The notes beneath the pieces were generated by a model that did not search any database, was not told the origin of the DNA, and saw only the letters and a program-made list of their open reading frames with translations. This document shows positions 11,448 to 22,915 of a stretch of DNA of 64,000 bases, piece after piece. The DNA is taken from the NCBI GenBank assembly GCA_019671005.1, contig CM033725.1, forward strand, positions 33,812,678 to 33,876,677, written 5' to 3'. How positions within the stretch are numbered: the stretch's first letter is position 1; every line of letters starts with the position of its first letter. Source of the DNA: Hibiscus mutabilis. Lineage: Eukaryota > Streptophyta > Magnoliopsida > Malvales > Malvaceae. The translations under genes were made by a program, and so were the position numbers.

Positions 11448-11751
11448 CCTGCGGATCAAGTTCTCAAACAATTTAGATTCCAACAACTAGTTCCGACAGT
11501 TATGCACAATATGTACCGCTTGCACAAAATAGATCGACGAGATAAACATAGTGTGAATTGGGTTGTGCAACATGTCAACACATCAACAGATGGCAAAAAA
11601 GAATGAATTACAGTCAAATTGTGATCTCATTCAAGATGATGATTCTAATTTGCCGATATCCAAGTATCATCGCTATTATATGGCTAATGAGAAATCGTAC
11701 TTTACGACAGAAGAAGAAAAAGAACAATGGAAGACACATCATGCATATTAA
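11448..11751 (+). pseudogene. PMD protein, C-terminal exon piece
   Basis: The translation DQVLKQFRFQQLVPTVM then YRLHKIDRRDKHSVNW matches the conserved PMD C-terminal pattern (RVxRQFGxxQ-IP followed by LHxxDRRG---DW). A short frameshifted tail includes SKYHRYYMANEKSYFT, comparable to the family's YxxWY segment. It starts directly after the LTR remnant ending at 11447. Together with 8178-8890 and 9586-9739 it forms one broken gene. Confidence 0.6.
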
Positions 11752-11764
11752 TTTGTGTCAATCT

Positions 11765-12070
11765 GATTACTTTCTCAATAAGTAAAGACACGACATCTTA
11801 CTTTTTATATTATTTACTTTCATTTATCAATCACACCATTTTACACATTTGCATTGATATATCAAATCATTTTCAATAAGTAAAGGCACGACATCTTACT
11901 TTTTATATTATTTACTTTCAGTTATCAATTATGCTATCTTACACACATTTGCATTGATATATCACATCATTTTATTTTCTGTGCCATCCAACTTGAATTT
12001 TTAATGATGTATCACATTATACATGTTAATTTTTGTGTCAGTCTGATACTTTCTCAATAAGTAAAATCAC
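11765..12070. repeat. About 98-bp tandem duplication
   Basis: The segment CAATAAGTAAAGACACGACA with the following TCTTACTTTTTATATTATTT occurs near 11774 and again near 11872. Both are followed by TTGCATTGATATATCA. A third, decayed start appears at about 12053. No coding function is seen. Confidence 0.6.
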
Positions 12071-12607
12071 AAGTCAATAATTTTTAAAACAGGTGGTTAA
12101 AATCTTTTAGTTGATACACTTCCCTCTCTCTTATGTTGTGGACTCAATACCTATTAAGAGCAAAATTTCCTTCTCCCAAGTAAGAATTGTTCAAAAAAAA
12201 TAAAGACGTAACATTTGCTTTCTACATTCTCTCTTTTCAATTACCTACCAAATCATCCTTTCGACTACGATGTTATCAAATCAAACACATATCAATGAAC
12301 AATGTCACTATAACCACATGACTCAAACATCACGAAAAATATATCATCGACCATCATAAAAAATTCTCAAACATCATGAAAAAATCAATAATTTTGCATT
12401 GTTTTTTTATAGGTACAAGCATGGTTTTGAAGCACTTTAACACAACTTTTTAATTATTTCTAATGTATACGTTATTAACAAAGTAAACTCACACCAATGA
12501 ACAATGTCATTATAACAACATATGCTCAAACATCACGAAAAAACATCATCGAACATCATTAAAAACATGCACACACCTCATGAAAAAAATCATTAATTTA
12601 CATGCAT

Positions 12608-12702
12608 GTTTGGTTGAAATTTTAAAAACCCGCGGATAGAGTGAGGAGTTCCCTTTATTTTTTTTTAAAAGAAAATTTAGGGAACTCATCCTATCAACCA
12701 GA
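12608..12702. repeat. Short foldback element
   Basis: GTTTGGTTGA at 12608-12617 faces TCAACCAGAC at 12693-12702. Inside, GAGTTCCCTTTA (12645-12656) faces TTTAGGGAACTC (12676-12687, one mismatch and a bulge). The roughly 95-bp hairpin is MITE-like, but a target duplication is not evident. Confidence 0.5.
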
Positions 12703-15104
12703 CGAGTTTTCATTAAATAGTTAAAAAAATGATGCCAAATTAAAATATTAATTTCATAATAATGATATTCTTTTCTTTTTAAAAAAATTAAAACATACTT
12801 TAATAATTAAAATAATAAGTTAATTGAATAATATAATTTTTCTATTTTTGTAATTTTCAAAGACTATTTATTTCATAGCAGTAAAACTATACGGTAATTC
12901 TTTAAGTTTCAATAAATTTTTATAAATCAATTTATAACAAATCATTAAAATAAAATACTTGAATGGTATGTTTGGTTGAATTTTATCTTGAAATCATCCA
13001 AAATCAATGTTTAGTATACAATTTAATTAAAATTGAAAGGCAAAATTCAATTAAAATCAAATTGTAATTACAAAATTTAATTACATGATAGTAAAATTGT
13101 GTATATTTTAAAGAGTGAAAAAAAAACAAATAAAATATAATGACATATTTCAACATCCTAACGAAATATAGCGAAAACTTTGTCCACTACCCCTAAAATA
13201 AATGATATGATAATAAATGCTTTAAAAAGAAATATTATTCTTTAATTTTTTTTTGTAGAATGTCCAATATATTAGACTTTCAAAATACTTAATTATCTAA
13301 AAAAGGGTCTGTTTGTTTGAAATAGTTCATTTTCAGGAAAACACTTTCTTCCTTTTTCAATGATTGGTTGAGTAAAATCAATTACAGTCAATGTAATATA
13401 AACTACGGTCAATGAAAAAAAAGAACAAAGGATCCTTGTAAAATGACTAACGGAAAATTTGACGGTAAGTCACTTTTTCAAAGCTATTCACTTTTTGTTC
13501 TCAAATCCCTCTACTCTTGTCTCACCATCTCACTCTCTCTTATTCCATCGACCGTAAACACTTTTCACTGTCTCTCTCCCTATCACCGGCACTCTTGTCT
13601 CTGTCATCTTCACTAGGTTAAATTTTATTTTCTGTGTATATCTTGATTTATGTTGTTAGTGTTTTGGTTATTTTGCCTTATATCAATTTCTTAACGGTAG
13701 ATGATTCATTTTGATGTACATTCTAGTTACCAAACCATGATCCAACTAAGTTAGTTCTTATACTACTGATTTTAAGACAATTCTGATCAAAATTCAACAT
13801 AAAAATCAAATATGCAACCAAAAATTTTAGATTAGCTAAATTTGCTATTCGGTTCTTAAAAGTTCACCTAAAAATGATCGAACAAGGTAATAACTTTAAC
13901 TCAAATCCAACCACCATCTTTCTATTTTTACATACACATTGGGAGAAATGAGGGTTGCATAGGACTTCAATTAATTGTTTGACAAACTTGAGCAGTTTGT
14001 TAAAGAAACACAAAGAATGTCGTGTGCTCTATAACTACATCCACATGTATGGATCAAGAATTGCAATTTGGTAAATTATTCTTCTTATTTCACGGAGTGT
14101 GTTTGCTTTGGTTGAAAATCAAATAAATTTTGGACAACTTCATCAAGTTCAAGTCATTCCGACGTGATAGTATTCTTTTATCGAGTTGACTATGTTCACT
14201 TTCTTTAGAATTGTATTTTCCCCTTTTACTGGATGTTTAAAAGCACATTGATATACTTTAATTTTAGACACCTTCTGTAAAGTATTGTACATTTGAGAGT
14301 TACCTTTTGCAATCTAGTTAAAAACCTTTCTTTTTTTTTTCTCAAATTTGACTTTGCATCAAAATATAGTTATAGCATTAAGACGTTATTAGGAACACAC
14401 ATTATATTACACATTCTAAAAGTACAAATATTATAACATATTTTATCAAAGTATAAATACCATATACCACATATATTCATTATTTTTGAAAAATAGAAGA
14501 GTGTATCCAGTGCATAACAATTAACAACATTGTTTAATGAAAGAGGTTTGAAACAGCAAAGAGTTAGCTTAGAAATGGAATTGTATGGGTTATTTTTAGA
14601 GAATGACAATTCTACAATATACTTTACTACCAAATAAGTGTGAAGTACCTGCCATTATGTATTTGAAGGATCCTTGAAAGGACTATATACTGTTATCCGA
14701 AAAAAATGATAACCAACAATGAACACAATATATATATATATATATGATAAACCAGCAAAAACAGAATCAGTCATGGCATTTAGAACACAAAAACACCAAC
14801 TAAGCCATTAAAAAACACTACATACATTGCAGTTACCAGGCATCCTCCTAAAAGTAACCGAGAGTCTCGAGTATATTGCTTTATTCACATAATATAGAAT
14901 CAATCATGGTATAACTTCGAAAAAGTAAAAATGAAGAAGCGTACCCTTCGCACGACTGTATGTGAAGCATGTCATGTCAATATCAGTACACACAGGATCT
15001 CAAATTCAAATAAGGATCTGGGATTTCTGAAGTCAAAACGGTGAAATCTACTGTTAAACTGCCACATCTGTGTAAGCTCATAGTTACCTCTTGAAATTTT
15101 AGGT
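12703..15104. other. AT-rich intergenic DNA and 3' flank of the minus-strand gene
   Basis: No gene is recognised between 12703 and about 14640. A (TA)n run lies at 14729-14745. From about 14650 to 15104 the sequence is probably the 3' untranslated/downstream region of the calmodulin-binding-like gene. No clear polyadenylation signal could be fixed. Confidence 0.4.
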
Positions 15105-16889
15105 TTATTCCCGGGAGACGGTTCGTCGCAGCTCAAGTGACAGTGTTTGCCGAAGGTTTTCCGTCTTGGAGGGAGATGACAGTTTCAAACGCACCAACCA
15201 AGGCCTTAACCTTACTTTTTCGGGTTTCAACCAGTTTACTAGCAGTTTCCTCGATGACGTTGTTAAACAAACCCTGTTCGTCTTTCTTCCCCTGCAATCT
15301 TGGTCTCTCAAGACAACTTTTTCCCCACCGGGTTGGTTGTCATTCATGGAACCATCAAGTTCTCTTGTCCTAAAGGTTCTCTGCTCGCCCTTAACATTTT
15401 GGTTTCCCCCAAGTAGTCTTCCTCTCCTGAACTTGAGCCTCCTTGGACCATTATTCTCGGATTGAATGTCAACAACCTTTCCTCTCCTAAAAGATAATTT
15501 CACAGGTTGGCAATTCTTTTCATCGGAGAATACCGTCCTGCAATTTCTGGGCCTTCCTCCATTTTCTCCCTCTAGAATTTCCACTTCTTCCACATTTAGA
15601 GTTTCATCTTCGTCATCCTCATAATATTCAGAGTTGGAGTCATCCTCTGTATACTCAGACTCGTTTTCATCTTTTGCTCCATGTGATGACAAGGGTGGAG
15701 ACATTGGGAGAGTCGATGACTTGGGAGATGAAGCAATGGGTGGAGACAATTCGGCAGCACAATTTTCATTTTTATCAGATTCCAACAATATATTTTCCGT
15801 CTTGATAACATACAAGGTTTTCTCTTCAAGTGCATTGTTATTGTGTACATCATGTTCATCGAGAGGTTGCTTAGTTTCAGCCTTTTCAACCTTGTCCTGA
15901 TTCTTCTGTAGAGGCACCACTTTTAGGTTCCGGTTCTTTCTAGCAGTTAGAGTCGTAGCTCTCGCAAGAGATGCTCTCGGAGACAAAGAGGTTCTCGGCA
16001 ATGACAATGCTTTCTTTATAGGAACTTTGGAAGTATTGGTCCTTTTTCCAGTCTTCACATCACTAATTCCATTGTTCCTCTTAACAAAACCTTCTGATAG
16101 GACAGAAGCGAAAGGAAGCTTTTCTGTGTGAGAATTCTGTTTCGGAGAAGTATTGCGCGATCTAGAAAAGCTTTTCTCTTTAGCTTTCAATGAGATTTCT
16201 TTTGAAGAGACTCCTACTTTCTTAGAAGATGGTGATCCACCCTTCTGCTTGACTTTCGGGGCATCGGATAAGTGGGATTTCAAATTAGATCTAAGCTTTG
16301 CCGTAGATGTCTTTTTTTCCTCTGACAGTATTCCAGGCTTCCTAGAAGCTTGGCTGTCCGAAGTATTTGTTGACACTTGAAACTTGAGGACATCGGATGT
16401 GTCATGGCAACTACTGGAATTGGGTGGATGTTCGGGCTTAAGCTTTGCGGCTGATGACTTTTCTTTATCTAACAGAACACCATGAGTTGTAGAACTATTT
16501 CCATCAGGAGAGTGGGTGGACAGCTGAAGCTTGATGGACTCAGACATATCAGGTGTATGAGATCGGGAATTGGGGAAAGATTTGGATTCAGTTGCAGCTG
16601 TCTTCTTCCTCTGCTGTAAGTCTAAGCTCCGAAATAAATTTGGCTCATCAGATGGCTTTTTTATATTCCTCTTCCGGAAGGGATGTTTACGGTTCTCTTC
16701 AGATTCGTGTTTCTTTCCATATTTGCAGAAATCATGACACGAACCGGTAGAAGCTCTCAGATAATGAGGAATTGTTTTCTTTCTGCTGCTCAATGAATCT
16801 GCTCCCGCCAAGGACTTCCTTCTCGAACTGCCCCAATCTGGCCTGGAAATATCTAGTGTCACCGGTGAACTGATGCTCTCCCCGTCCAT
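15105..16889 (-). CDS. Plant calmodulin-binding-protein-like protein, C-terminal frameshift
   Basis: A single long minus-strand frame. The N-terminal region contains HYLRASTGSCHDFCKYGKKH (about 16710-16768), the conserved start block of the plant calmodulin-binding-related family. A long Ser/Lys/Thr-rich, apparently disordered middle follows, then an acidic patch of Glu/Asp/Tyr/Ser (15605-15665). The C-terminal block has the FRRGKVVDIQ and LKFRRGRLLG repeats (15400-15495) that open the basic calmodulin-binding domain. The Met at 16889 (MDGESISSPVTLDIS) is preferred: the 27 codons upstream look hydrophobic and unlike the family, and may be intron or leader. Near 15286-15290 one base appears to be missing. 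The frame then runs off into unrelated residues to 15105, whereas a neighbouring frame keeps family-like sequence and ends at 15133. This could be a real mutation or a sequencing error. Likely role: Ca2+/calmodulin-regulated protein; the molecular function is not known from the sequence. Confidence 0.8.
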   Translation of the reverse strand: MDGESISSPVTLDISRPDWGSSRRKSLAGADSLSSRKKTIPHYLRASTGSCHDFCKYGKKHESEENRKHPFRKRNIKKPSDEPNLFRSLDLQQRKKTAATESKSFPNSRSHTPDMSESIKLQLSTHSPDGNSSTTHGVLLDKEKSSAAKLKPEHPPNSSSCHDTSDVLKFQVSTNTSDSQASRKPGILSEEKKTSTAKLRSNLKSHLSDAPKVKQKGGSPSSKKVGVSSKEISLKAKEKSFSRSRNTSPKQNSHTEKLPFASVLSEGFVKRNNGISDVKTGKRTNTSKVPIKKALSLPRTSLSPRASLARATTLTARKNRNLKVVPLQKNQDKVEKAETKQPLDEHDVHNNNALEEKTLYVIKTENILLESDKNENCAAELSPPIASSPKSSTLPMSPPLSSHGAKDENESEYTEDDSNSEYYEDDEDETLNVEEVEILEGENGGRPRNCRTVFSDEKNCQPVKLSFRRGKVVDIQSENNGPRRLKFRRGRLLGGNQNVKGEQRTFRTRELDGSMNDNQPGGEKVVLRDQDCRGRKTNRVCLTTSSRKLLVNWLKPEKVRLRPWLVRLKLSSPSKTENLRQTLSLELRRTVSRE

Positions 16890-17540
16890 CAAATACGAGC
16901 AAATCAAAGTTAAGAAAACAGATGGTCCTGGAAACCAACCAACACTATATTGTAGACTAGATAAATGCATGAAAAGGACTGCTAGATGAATGAATCATAC
17001 AAAAGAACCAATCTAGCCCTAAATTAAGAAACTTGTATAAACTAAAAGTTATACAAGCTTGTGTATCAAATTATTTTTCTTTTTTAATATACTAGTGTGA
17101 TTATATGATATTTTTTTAACCCTTTGACCACAAACACACACCTTTCACACACAGACTCATGTGCTCAAACTTGAATCCCTTAAAATGAATATCATCATCT
17201 TTTCACTGAAATCACTCATTGGGTCGAATATACGAAAGTTAAATATCCAGGTCTTTTCAAAGGTCTTCTCCAAATCCATTGCAATGTAACTGAAATTAGA
17301 GGTGAGTAAAGGTCCAATTAGTTTTTCTTATTTAAACAATTTTATTGATCTATTTACATTATTATACTCGAATCAAATGAATTGTGGTTGGGAGATACGG
17401 TCATCTACCTTGGTTGAAAGACAATAGGTAAACGGAGAATTTAACTTATTATTTATAATTGTTGGTTGTCAAAGAAATAAATTATTATAATTGTTGGTGG
17501 TTAAAGAAAATAAATTAAATTAAGTATTAGGGTTGATATC
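16890..17540. other. 5' flank of the calmodulin-binding-like gene
   Basis: No separate gene is seen. The stretch presumably holds the promoter and 5' untranslated region of the minus-strand gene, but no TATA box could be assigned confidently. Positions 17045-17075 (GTTATACAAGCTTGTGTATC) resemble the inner end of the MITE at 5438-5700. A duplicated ATAATTGTTGGT segment lies near 17454 and 17488. Confidence 0.4.
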
Positions 17541-18117
17541 TGTCACGTGGCTAGAGTTCCAACCAGCCCACCGTGCGGCCTTAGGCGACGTGACTCAAGA
17601 CAAACGCCTAAGTAAGCCTTTTCAACCCTCTCGGAAGATCAAACTTCCCAAGCACCGACAAACGCAAAGCGTTCTACGCGGAATCGGATCAAACGAGATG
17701 AGCGAAGAAGAACTTCGAAAGAAAGAACACAAGAACACTCGGAGGATTTAGAGTAAATGCCTTTATTCCTTGGAAACTTGGATACATGAAATGAGGAGGG
17801 GAATGCCTCTATTTATAGTTGAGTTCCCCATAATCCGACGGTCTATACAACTTTACATCGATGGCTAAGATCAAAGCCCACCAACCACAATGGTACAATT
17901 CTGGGAATATTCCCATCTATCTATGATAACAAATCCTATGTATACAAGGCAAGTTTACATAGGTCAAAGTGGATGGATATGCCTTCTAGAATCTCCCACG
18001 GATCGAGCTAAGTCTGGTGGTCTCTTTGGGCCCAAGATCTCTATCTGAACCTCTTGGGAACCCTGGTGTGCACCCCGTGGTGCCAATGACTCGGGCGTTG
18101 GATGGCGGCCCGTGACA
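17541..18117 (-). repeat. 3' LTR of TR-GAG element
   Basis: 577 bp with perfect TGTCACG...CGTGACA inverted termini. It is almost identical to the 594-bp partner at 20634-21227; the visible length difference comes mainly from a 19-20 base insertion near 20815 in the partner. The high similarity indicates fairly recent insertion. Confidence 0.85.
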
Positions 18118-18233
18118 ATCTCCCCCACCAAACCTGGCGAAGCCCTCGTCGTGCCTCTCGAACAACGTTGAGATCAATCTTGGAGCTTCCTTCCGCTCAC
18201 CTTGGCTTGCTCCCAACTCGGAATCTGGCTTGA

Positions 18234-18923
18234 TTATCCCCCATAAGGACCGCTCTCCCATATAGAGCACCGGACTCTGATTCGGATGTCCCCCATAAGG
18301 ACTCGCCTTGGCTCGCACCGCCATGCAAAATTTCCCGTCCCAGACACATCTTGATCGTAGGAACTCTTTCCTACCAGTTCTGACTTGCCCCGATCTGGAC
18401 TCTCCCGATCCTTGTGCACATACTTGGATGCCTTCACGTTAAACACCGAACAAACCCTCAGAACTCTGAAAGGTTGCTTCGGCCCCCACCAAGTCTTGGC
18501 AACTCCATCTGATGGGTTAGGTTTTCTGTGCCCTACACCCAACAAATCCGGTAAATCAAACTGTAAAACACTATCACTGTGTTCAAGACGTACCTCACTC
18601 ATTTTCCCGGCATTTACTCTACACATCAATCCTTCGTCCCTGAAGTTTAATGCCCCACTGCTCCTCGGCAATGCAAATCCCATCGACACTTCTCTCTCAT
18701 TGAAGTTTGATGCCTCGGCCACCTCGCTTATGGATGGCTCCTCGACGGCCTTCATGCCAACTCTCGCCCATCCAAGGTAGTGTCCCCAACTGTCGCCTCT
18801 AACTCGATGCCTCCTTGGCTTGGAGCATCTTTGACAAGCTAAATGGCTGTCAGCTTCTTGGTTCTTCACCCGCTGTCTCGGCACACAGGCACAACGCACC
18901 GTTGTCTCGGATCCAAGATGCAC
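18234..18923 (-). CDS. 229-codon open frame downstream of the protease, unknown
   Basis: An uninterrupted minus-strand frame that overlaps the end of the protease region and runs to within about 120 bp of the polypurine tract. No RT, RNase H, integrase or other domain is recognised. The region is GC-richer than the surroundings and is open on both strands in places, so an open frame by chance is quite possible. In a full element this is where RT would begin. Confidence 0.3.
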   Translation of the reverse strand: MHLGSETTVRCACVPRQRVKNQEADSHLACQRCSKPRRHRVRGDSWGHYLGWARVGMKAVEEPSISEVAEASNFNEREVSMGFALPRSSGALNFRDEGLMCRVNAGKMSEVRLEHSDSVLQFDLPDLLGVGHRKPNPSDGVAKTWWGPKQPFRVLRVCSVFNVKASKYVHKDRESPDRGKSELVGKSSYDQDVSGTGNFAWRCEPRRVLMGDIRIRVRCSIWESGPYGG

Positions 18924-20570
18924 ACGACGTTGGCAAACGGAATGATGAGAGCTTCAATACGGTCAAGGAAGTTTAGTCCCAAAATAAAATCAAAGTCATC
19001 TAACTCGATTACCTCAAAATTCTCCTTGGCCTTCTAATCCCCAATCTGTAACTCGATCTTCCGCACTGTCCCCACAACTGGAACTTCCCTTGAATTCACC
19101 GCCTTGATCTTACCGGTTGAGTCCACAACTTTAAGACCAAGCTTCTCGGCGGCCTTCCTGGACATGAACAGATCGCTTGCCCCGGTGTCCACCAAAGCAC
19201 TCCTCGATCGTCCCGCCACATTGATGTCAACAAACATCAACCATTCTGCTTCTGGCCCTTCCTCGCCTTGATAGAATCCAATATCATCGAGCCAAGCATC
19301 GCAGCCTCATCACTCTCGGGCTCGTCCTCCTTGGACTTCTTGACTCGATCAGGGCATTCTCGCGCTAAATGCGGCCCCTTACATCGGTAACACTTTCGAT
19401 GTACTTTTTCCACCCTCGGCTTCCCTCCTTTGATGCTAGCGATTGCACCAACTCTACCGGGTTCTCCATCTGACTCGTCGTCCTCCTGGACAATGGCATT
19501 GAGGCGGCTCCTCTTCTTGGGACAGTCTTTCACTACGTGTGGACCATCACAATGGTAGCACCTTATGGATCATCGATCCTTTTGATCATCTGGTTTCGCA
19601 TACCGGTTTGGCTTGGTCGATGGCCTCTCCTTGCCATCATCACTGCTATCTCCAGACACGTCCTCGTCTCTCCCACCAATACCCTTGCCATGGGGCTTGG
19701 AAGACTTGGACTCCATGGACTTGTAAGCACTGTAGTCGGTCAAGGACTCCGCAATGGCTAGGGCTTTGGAAAGTTCCTGTACATCCTTCCGCTCTAACTC
19801 AGTCCTGGCCCATGGCTTCAATCCATCCATAAACGTAAAAAGCGCATCCTTCTCACACAAGCCGGGGATAAGGAGTTGTAGCTCACTAAACTCCTGGATG
19901 TAATCCGCAATGGACCCATCGTGTCGAAGCCTTATAAACTTGGTCCTGGCTTCTTTCTCCGTGTTACTCGGGCAAAACTGCTGCTTGAACTCCGCTTGGG
20001 ACTCCTCCCATGTTCCAACGCCCGTGCCTCCACTATTCTCATCAAGGCACCTACGTCACCACTATAACAAAGCAATGTCAGTCAAGTAAATAACAGCAGT
20101 ATTTACCTTCTCGACATCTTCTGTGATGCTCATTGCCCAGAAGTACCGCTCCATGCACTAAATGAAGTTCTCAACATCTTTCGCCAACCGGTTCCCCTTG
20201 AACTCTTTTGGCTTAAGAATGTCCTTCATTGGTTTAGGTGTCGTCGTGGTTAACACACCGTTCCGCATGGCAGCCTGATAAACCATCACTTCCGCCTTCA
20301 GATCCACCATTTCCACCCTCAATGCCTTCAGCATGGCTTCGAGAGCATTTCTCTTTCCCTCGACTGATCACCCTGGTCATCCAGCTCATCGAGCCGTGTA
20401 TCCACCACGTCGAGTCGCTCCGCAGAATCCTTCATAGATCCCTCAAGCCTGGTGACCCTCTCCTCGAGTGCCGAACTCTTGTTCATCGAGTTTGCTCGAC
20501 TTCCTTTGTCCGTCTGGGTCTCCACACCCTTCTGGCTTGCAGCAGCATTCTCTCCCTTCTTTGGTGCCAT
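18924..20570 (-). pseudogene. gag-protease of TR-GAG element
   Basis: The start is chosen at the ATG read from 20570 (MAPKKGENAAASQKG). A coiled-coil-like segment (ALEERVTRLEGSM) comes first. The retrotransposon gag domain follows (about 19850-20110, including TWEESQAEFKQQF), then two CX2CX3HX4C knuckles (CYHCDGPHVVKDC and CYRCKGPHLAREC). An aspartic protease with the active-site motif ALVDTGASDLF comes last (near 19195). Several in-frame stops occur: two or three in gag around 20055-20160, one before the first knuckle at 19568, and one before the protease at 19234. The present copy cannot make a full protein. Confidence 0.8.
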
Positions 20571-20618
20571 CTCAACTCGATGCTTTGTGCCTCGAACTAG
20601 CTCACGTCGCTCGAACAA

Positions 20619-20631
20619 GGCTTTGATACCA
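20619..20631 (-). promoter_or_regulatory. Primer-binding site, initiator-tRNA-Met type
   Basis: On the minus strand TGGTATCAAAGCC lies two bases after the 5' LTR end. It differs by one base from the common plant primer site TGGTATCAGAGC, complementary to the 3' end of initiator tRNA-Met. Confidence 0.8.
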
Positions 20632-20633
20632 AC

Positions 20634-21227
20634 TGTCACGTGGCTAGAGTTCCAACCAGCCCACCGTGCGGCCTTAGGCGATGTGACTCAAGACAAACGC
20701 CTAAGTAAGCCTTTTCAACCCTCTCGGAAGATCAAACTTCCCAAGCACCGACAAACGCAAAGCGTTCTACGCGGAATCGGATCAAACGAGATGAGCGAAG
20801 AAGAACTTCGAAAGAACGCTCAAGAACAAAGAAAGAACACAAGAACACTCAGAGGATTTAGAGTAAATGCCTTTATTCCTTGGAAACTTGGATACATGAA
20901 ATAAGGAGAGGAAGGCCTCTATTTATAGTTGAGTTCCCCCTAATCCGATGGTCTATACAAATTTACATCGACGGCTAAGATCAAAGCCCACCAACCACAA
21001 TGGTACAATTCTGGGAATATTCCCATCTATCTATGGTAACAAATCCTATGTATACAAGGCAAGTTTACATAGGTCAAAGTGGATGGATATGCCTTCTAGA
21101 ATCTCCCACGGATCGGGCTAAGTCTGGTGGTCTCTTTGGGCCCAAGATCTCTATCTGAACCTCTTGGGAACCCTGGTGTGCACCCCGTGGTGCCAATGAC
21201 TCGGGCCTTGACTGGCGGCCCGTGACA
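20634..21227 (-). repeat. 5' LTR of TR-GAG element
   Basis: 594 bp, the upstream LTR in the minus-strand orientation, with TGTCACG...CGTGACA termini. It differs from the left copy by a few substitutions and one insertion (CGCTCAAGAACAAAGAAAGA) near 20815-20836. Confidence 0.85.
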
Positions 21228-22674
21228 TATGTCAAAAGTGAAGACATTTTATATAACGTGCTAGTTGTGTGGAGTTGTCCTAATCAAGGAAATTAACCCT
21301 TCAATGATTTTTTTTTAAAAAAAAAAACACACACACACAAAAGCATTCTTTTAAGTTTTTTATATTACTATATTACCTAAATTGTAATTCTTAATTGTTT
21401 TCTTAGGTTCATAAAGAATCTTAAAACTTTATATTATGATTCTTTGTGTGAAAATGCATGTATTTTTATTTAATAGATTTAAAGTTTGAATGTGGATATA
21501 TAAATCTTTTTCTTTATTTTAAGTACAAATCTTCTTAAAAATATCAGATTTTTTAAGATAAAAAGAATAATTTTCATTAAATTGAAATAAAGATAGTATA
21601 TAATCATCGATTACATAATTAAAATATAAACGCCAAACATACTTGGATAATAAAAAAAATTTAAGAAATAAATTGGTAAAATGAATTGCTTTGAAAAGGT
21701 TATTTGGACGTAAAACGGTCTTTTTCAGACTTTATTTGTATGGGATGTTGATATGTTTCAGTTTGTCATTCATTGTTGCTTTGATTTTATTTAGGTGAGT
21801 AGGTTGCACTGGTGAGGGTGAGTGGTGATCGTATTTGCGTCAATAATTTGGATTGTTGTTTGTATGATGTAAGAAGTCGTTTTTTTGTTAGGCTTGCTTG
21901 AGTCTTGAGTCTTGAGTCTTAGGTGTATGGTGTGATTTGTTTTCGTATTTTAGCTTATTGTTGCATTCTCAAATTTGTTTTCGAGCTTTTCCTAATAAAG
22001 ATAATTTCCTTGTGAAAAAAAGATGGATCAAATATAATTTGAAATGTTCCTTCGGTCGTTGTGATGCGCATACTCGCTACTTGCTCAAGGGTTCTGCTTA
22101 GCCACTACACATTCATAGTTTGACTTTAACGTCAAATATCCTTCACCACACGACATCCGTCAAGTTGATGTTAAAAATTCCTGGGGAAAAAACGTCACCA
22201 CCAGACTGTCATCCACCACACTACAAGTAATATACACCCTTTTATAGACCGGATAAAAATTAGATCTAAAATTATTCTGGCAAGGGACAAACCAACATGT
22301 AGGAGATTTTAAACATAAGGATTCATTCAAAAACACCCGAAAAAAGACTTGAAAATATCAAAGTTTGAAATAAGATCCAGATTCTCACAAATCTAGATTA
22401 GAGAGGTCAAAATCTACATAAATGAGAATCAAATTGATACAACAATAGAAAATGACGAATGTGAGAGTTTATTTTGAAACTAAAAGCTTAGATCTAACCA
22501 TAATTGAATAGATCTTTTAAAAAATAAATTTAGATTTGACTTTAGAAGGAAGAGAGAAATTAAAAAGGCAAGATTTTTTACTAGCCAACTCCAATATGAA
22601 AAAGGTGGCATTAGCGTGGACGAAGCCCCAATCTAATTATTGAGGTAAAGGGACATTTGGTATGGTGGAACGTA
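21228..22674. other. AT-rich spacer with a possible LINE 3' tail
   Basis: No gene is seen. Positions 21740-22022 look like a LINE 3' untranslated tail on the plus strand: GT-rich sequence ending in TAATAAAGATAATTTCCTTG and then GTGAAAAAAA, as in many plant L1 tails. An eight-base unit (TTGAGTC plus T) is repeated three times at about 21898-21921. The rest is unassigned. Confidence 0.35.
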
Positions 22675-22684
22675 ATCATTTTCT

Positions 22685-22915
22685 GCATTTTTGTTTGAAT
22701 ATTTCCTTTTAGGAAAAAAATTTAAAAAGTATCCCTCAAGATATCATTTGAAAAAATACTTCTCATTTAGTTCACGTAAAAGCGACTCGCGTTCTGACAT
22801 ACATGACTTTTAAACTCGCGCTCGATCAGGCGCGAATTACAGCTGATGTAGTGCGTCTTATCCGTTGGCGTATTTTAATAATAAATAAAAAATTCGCGCC
22901 CAGTAGGACACGAGT
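22685..22915. repeat. Left terminal inverted repeat of MULE
   Basis: It pairs with 25965-26200. Matching landmarks are the AT-rich outer 45 bp, the perfect CCCTCAAGATATCATTTGAA block, CACGTAAAAGCGACTC against GAGTCGCCTTTACGTG, and a GATGTGGCA-type segment further in. The inner part is rich in ACTCGCG / CGCGAGT motifs. Confidence 0.8.

Larger units (their letters stand above)
17541..21227 (-). mobile_element. TR-GAG-type LTR retrotransposon (gag-protease only)
   Basis: Two similar direct repeats (17541-18117 and 20634-21227), each running TGTCACGTGG...CCCGTGACA on the plus strand, bound a minus-strand internal region. It has a primer-binding site next to the right LTR, gag with two zinc knuckles, an aspartic protease, and a polypurine tract (minus strand GGTGGGGGAGAT, 18118-18130) next to the left LTR. 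No RT, RNase H or integrase is present in the 2.5-kb interior. This matches the TR-GAG class of non-autonomous plant elements, which need enzymes from a partner. The flanks TATC (left) and TATG (right) are only a near match, so the target duplication is probably mutated. Confidence 0.8.

Noticed and set aside
18385..18780. 131-codon plus-strand open frame opposite the TR-GAG region
   Set aside because: It lies opposite the element's minus-strand region, has no domain, and is explained by the GC-rich composition.
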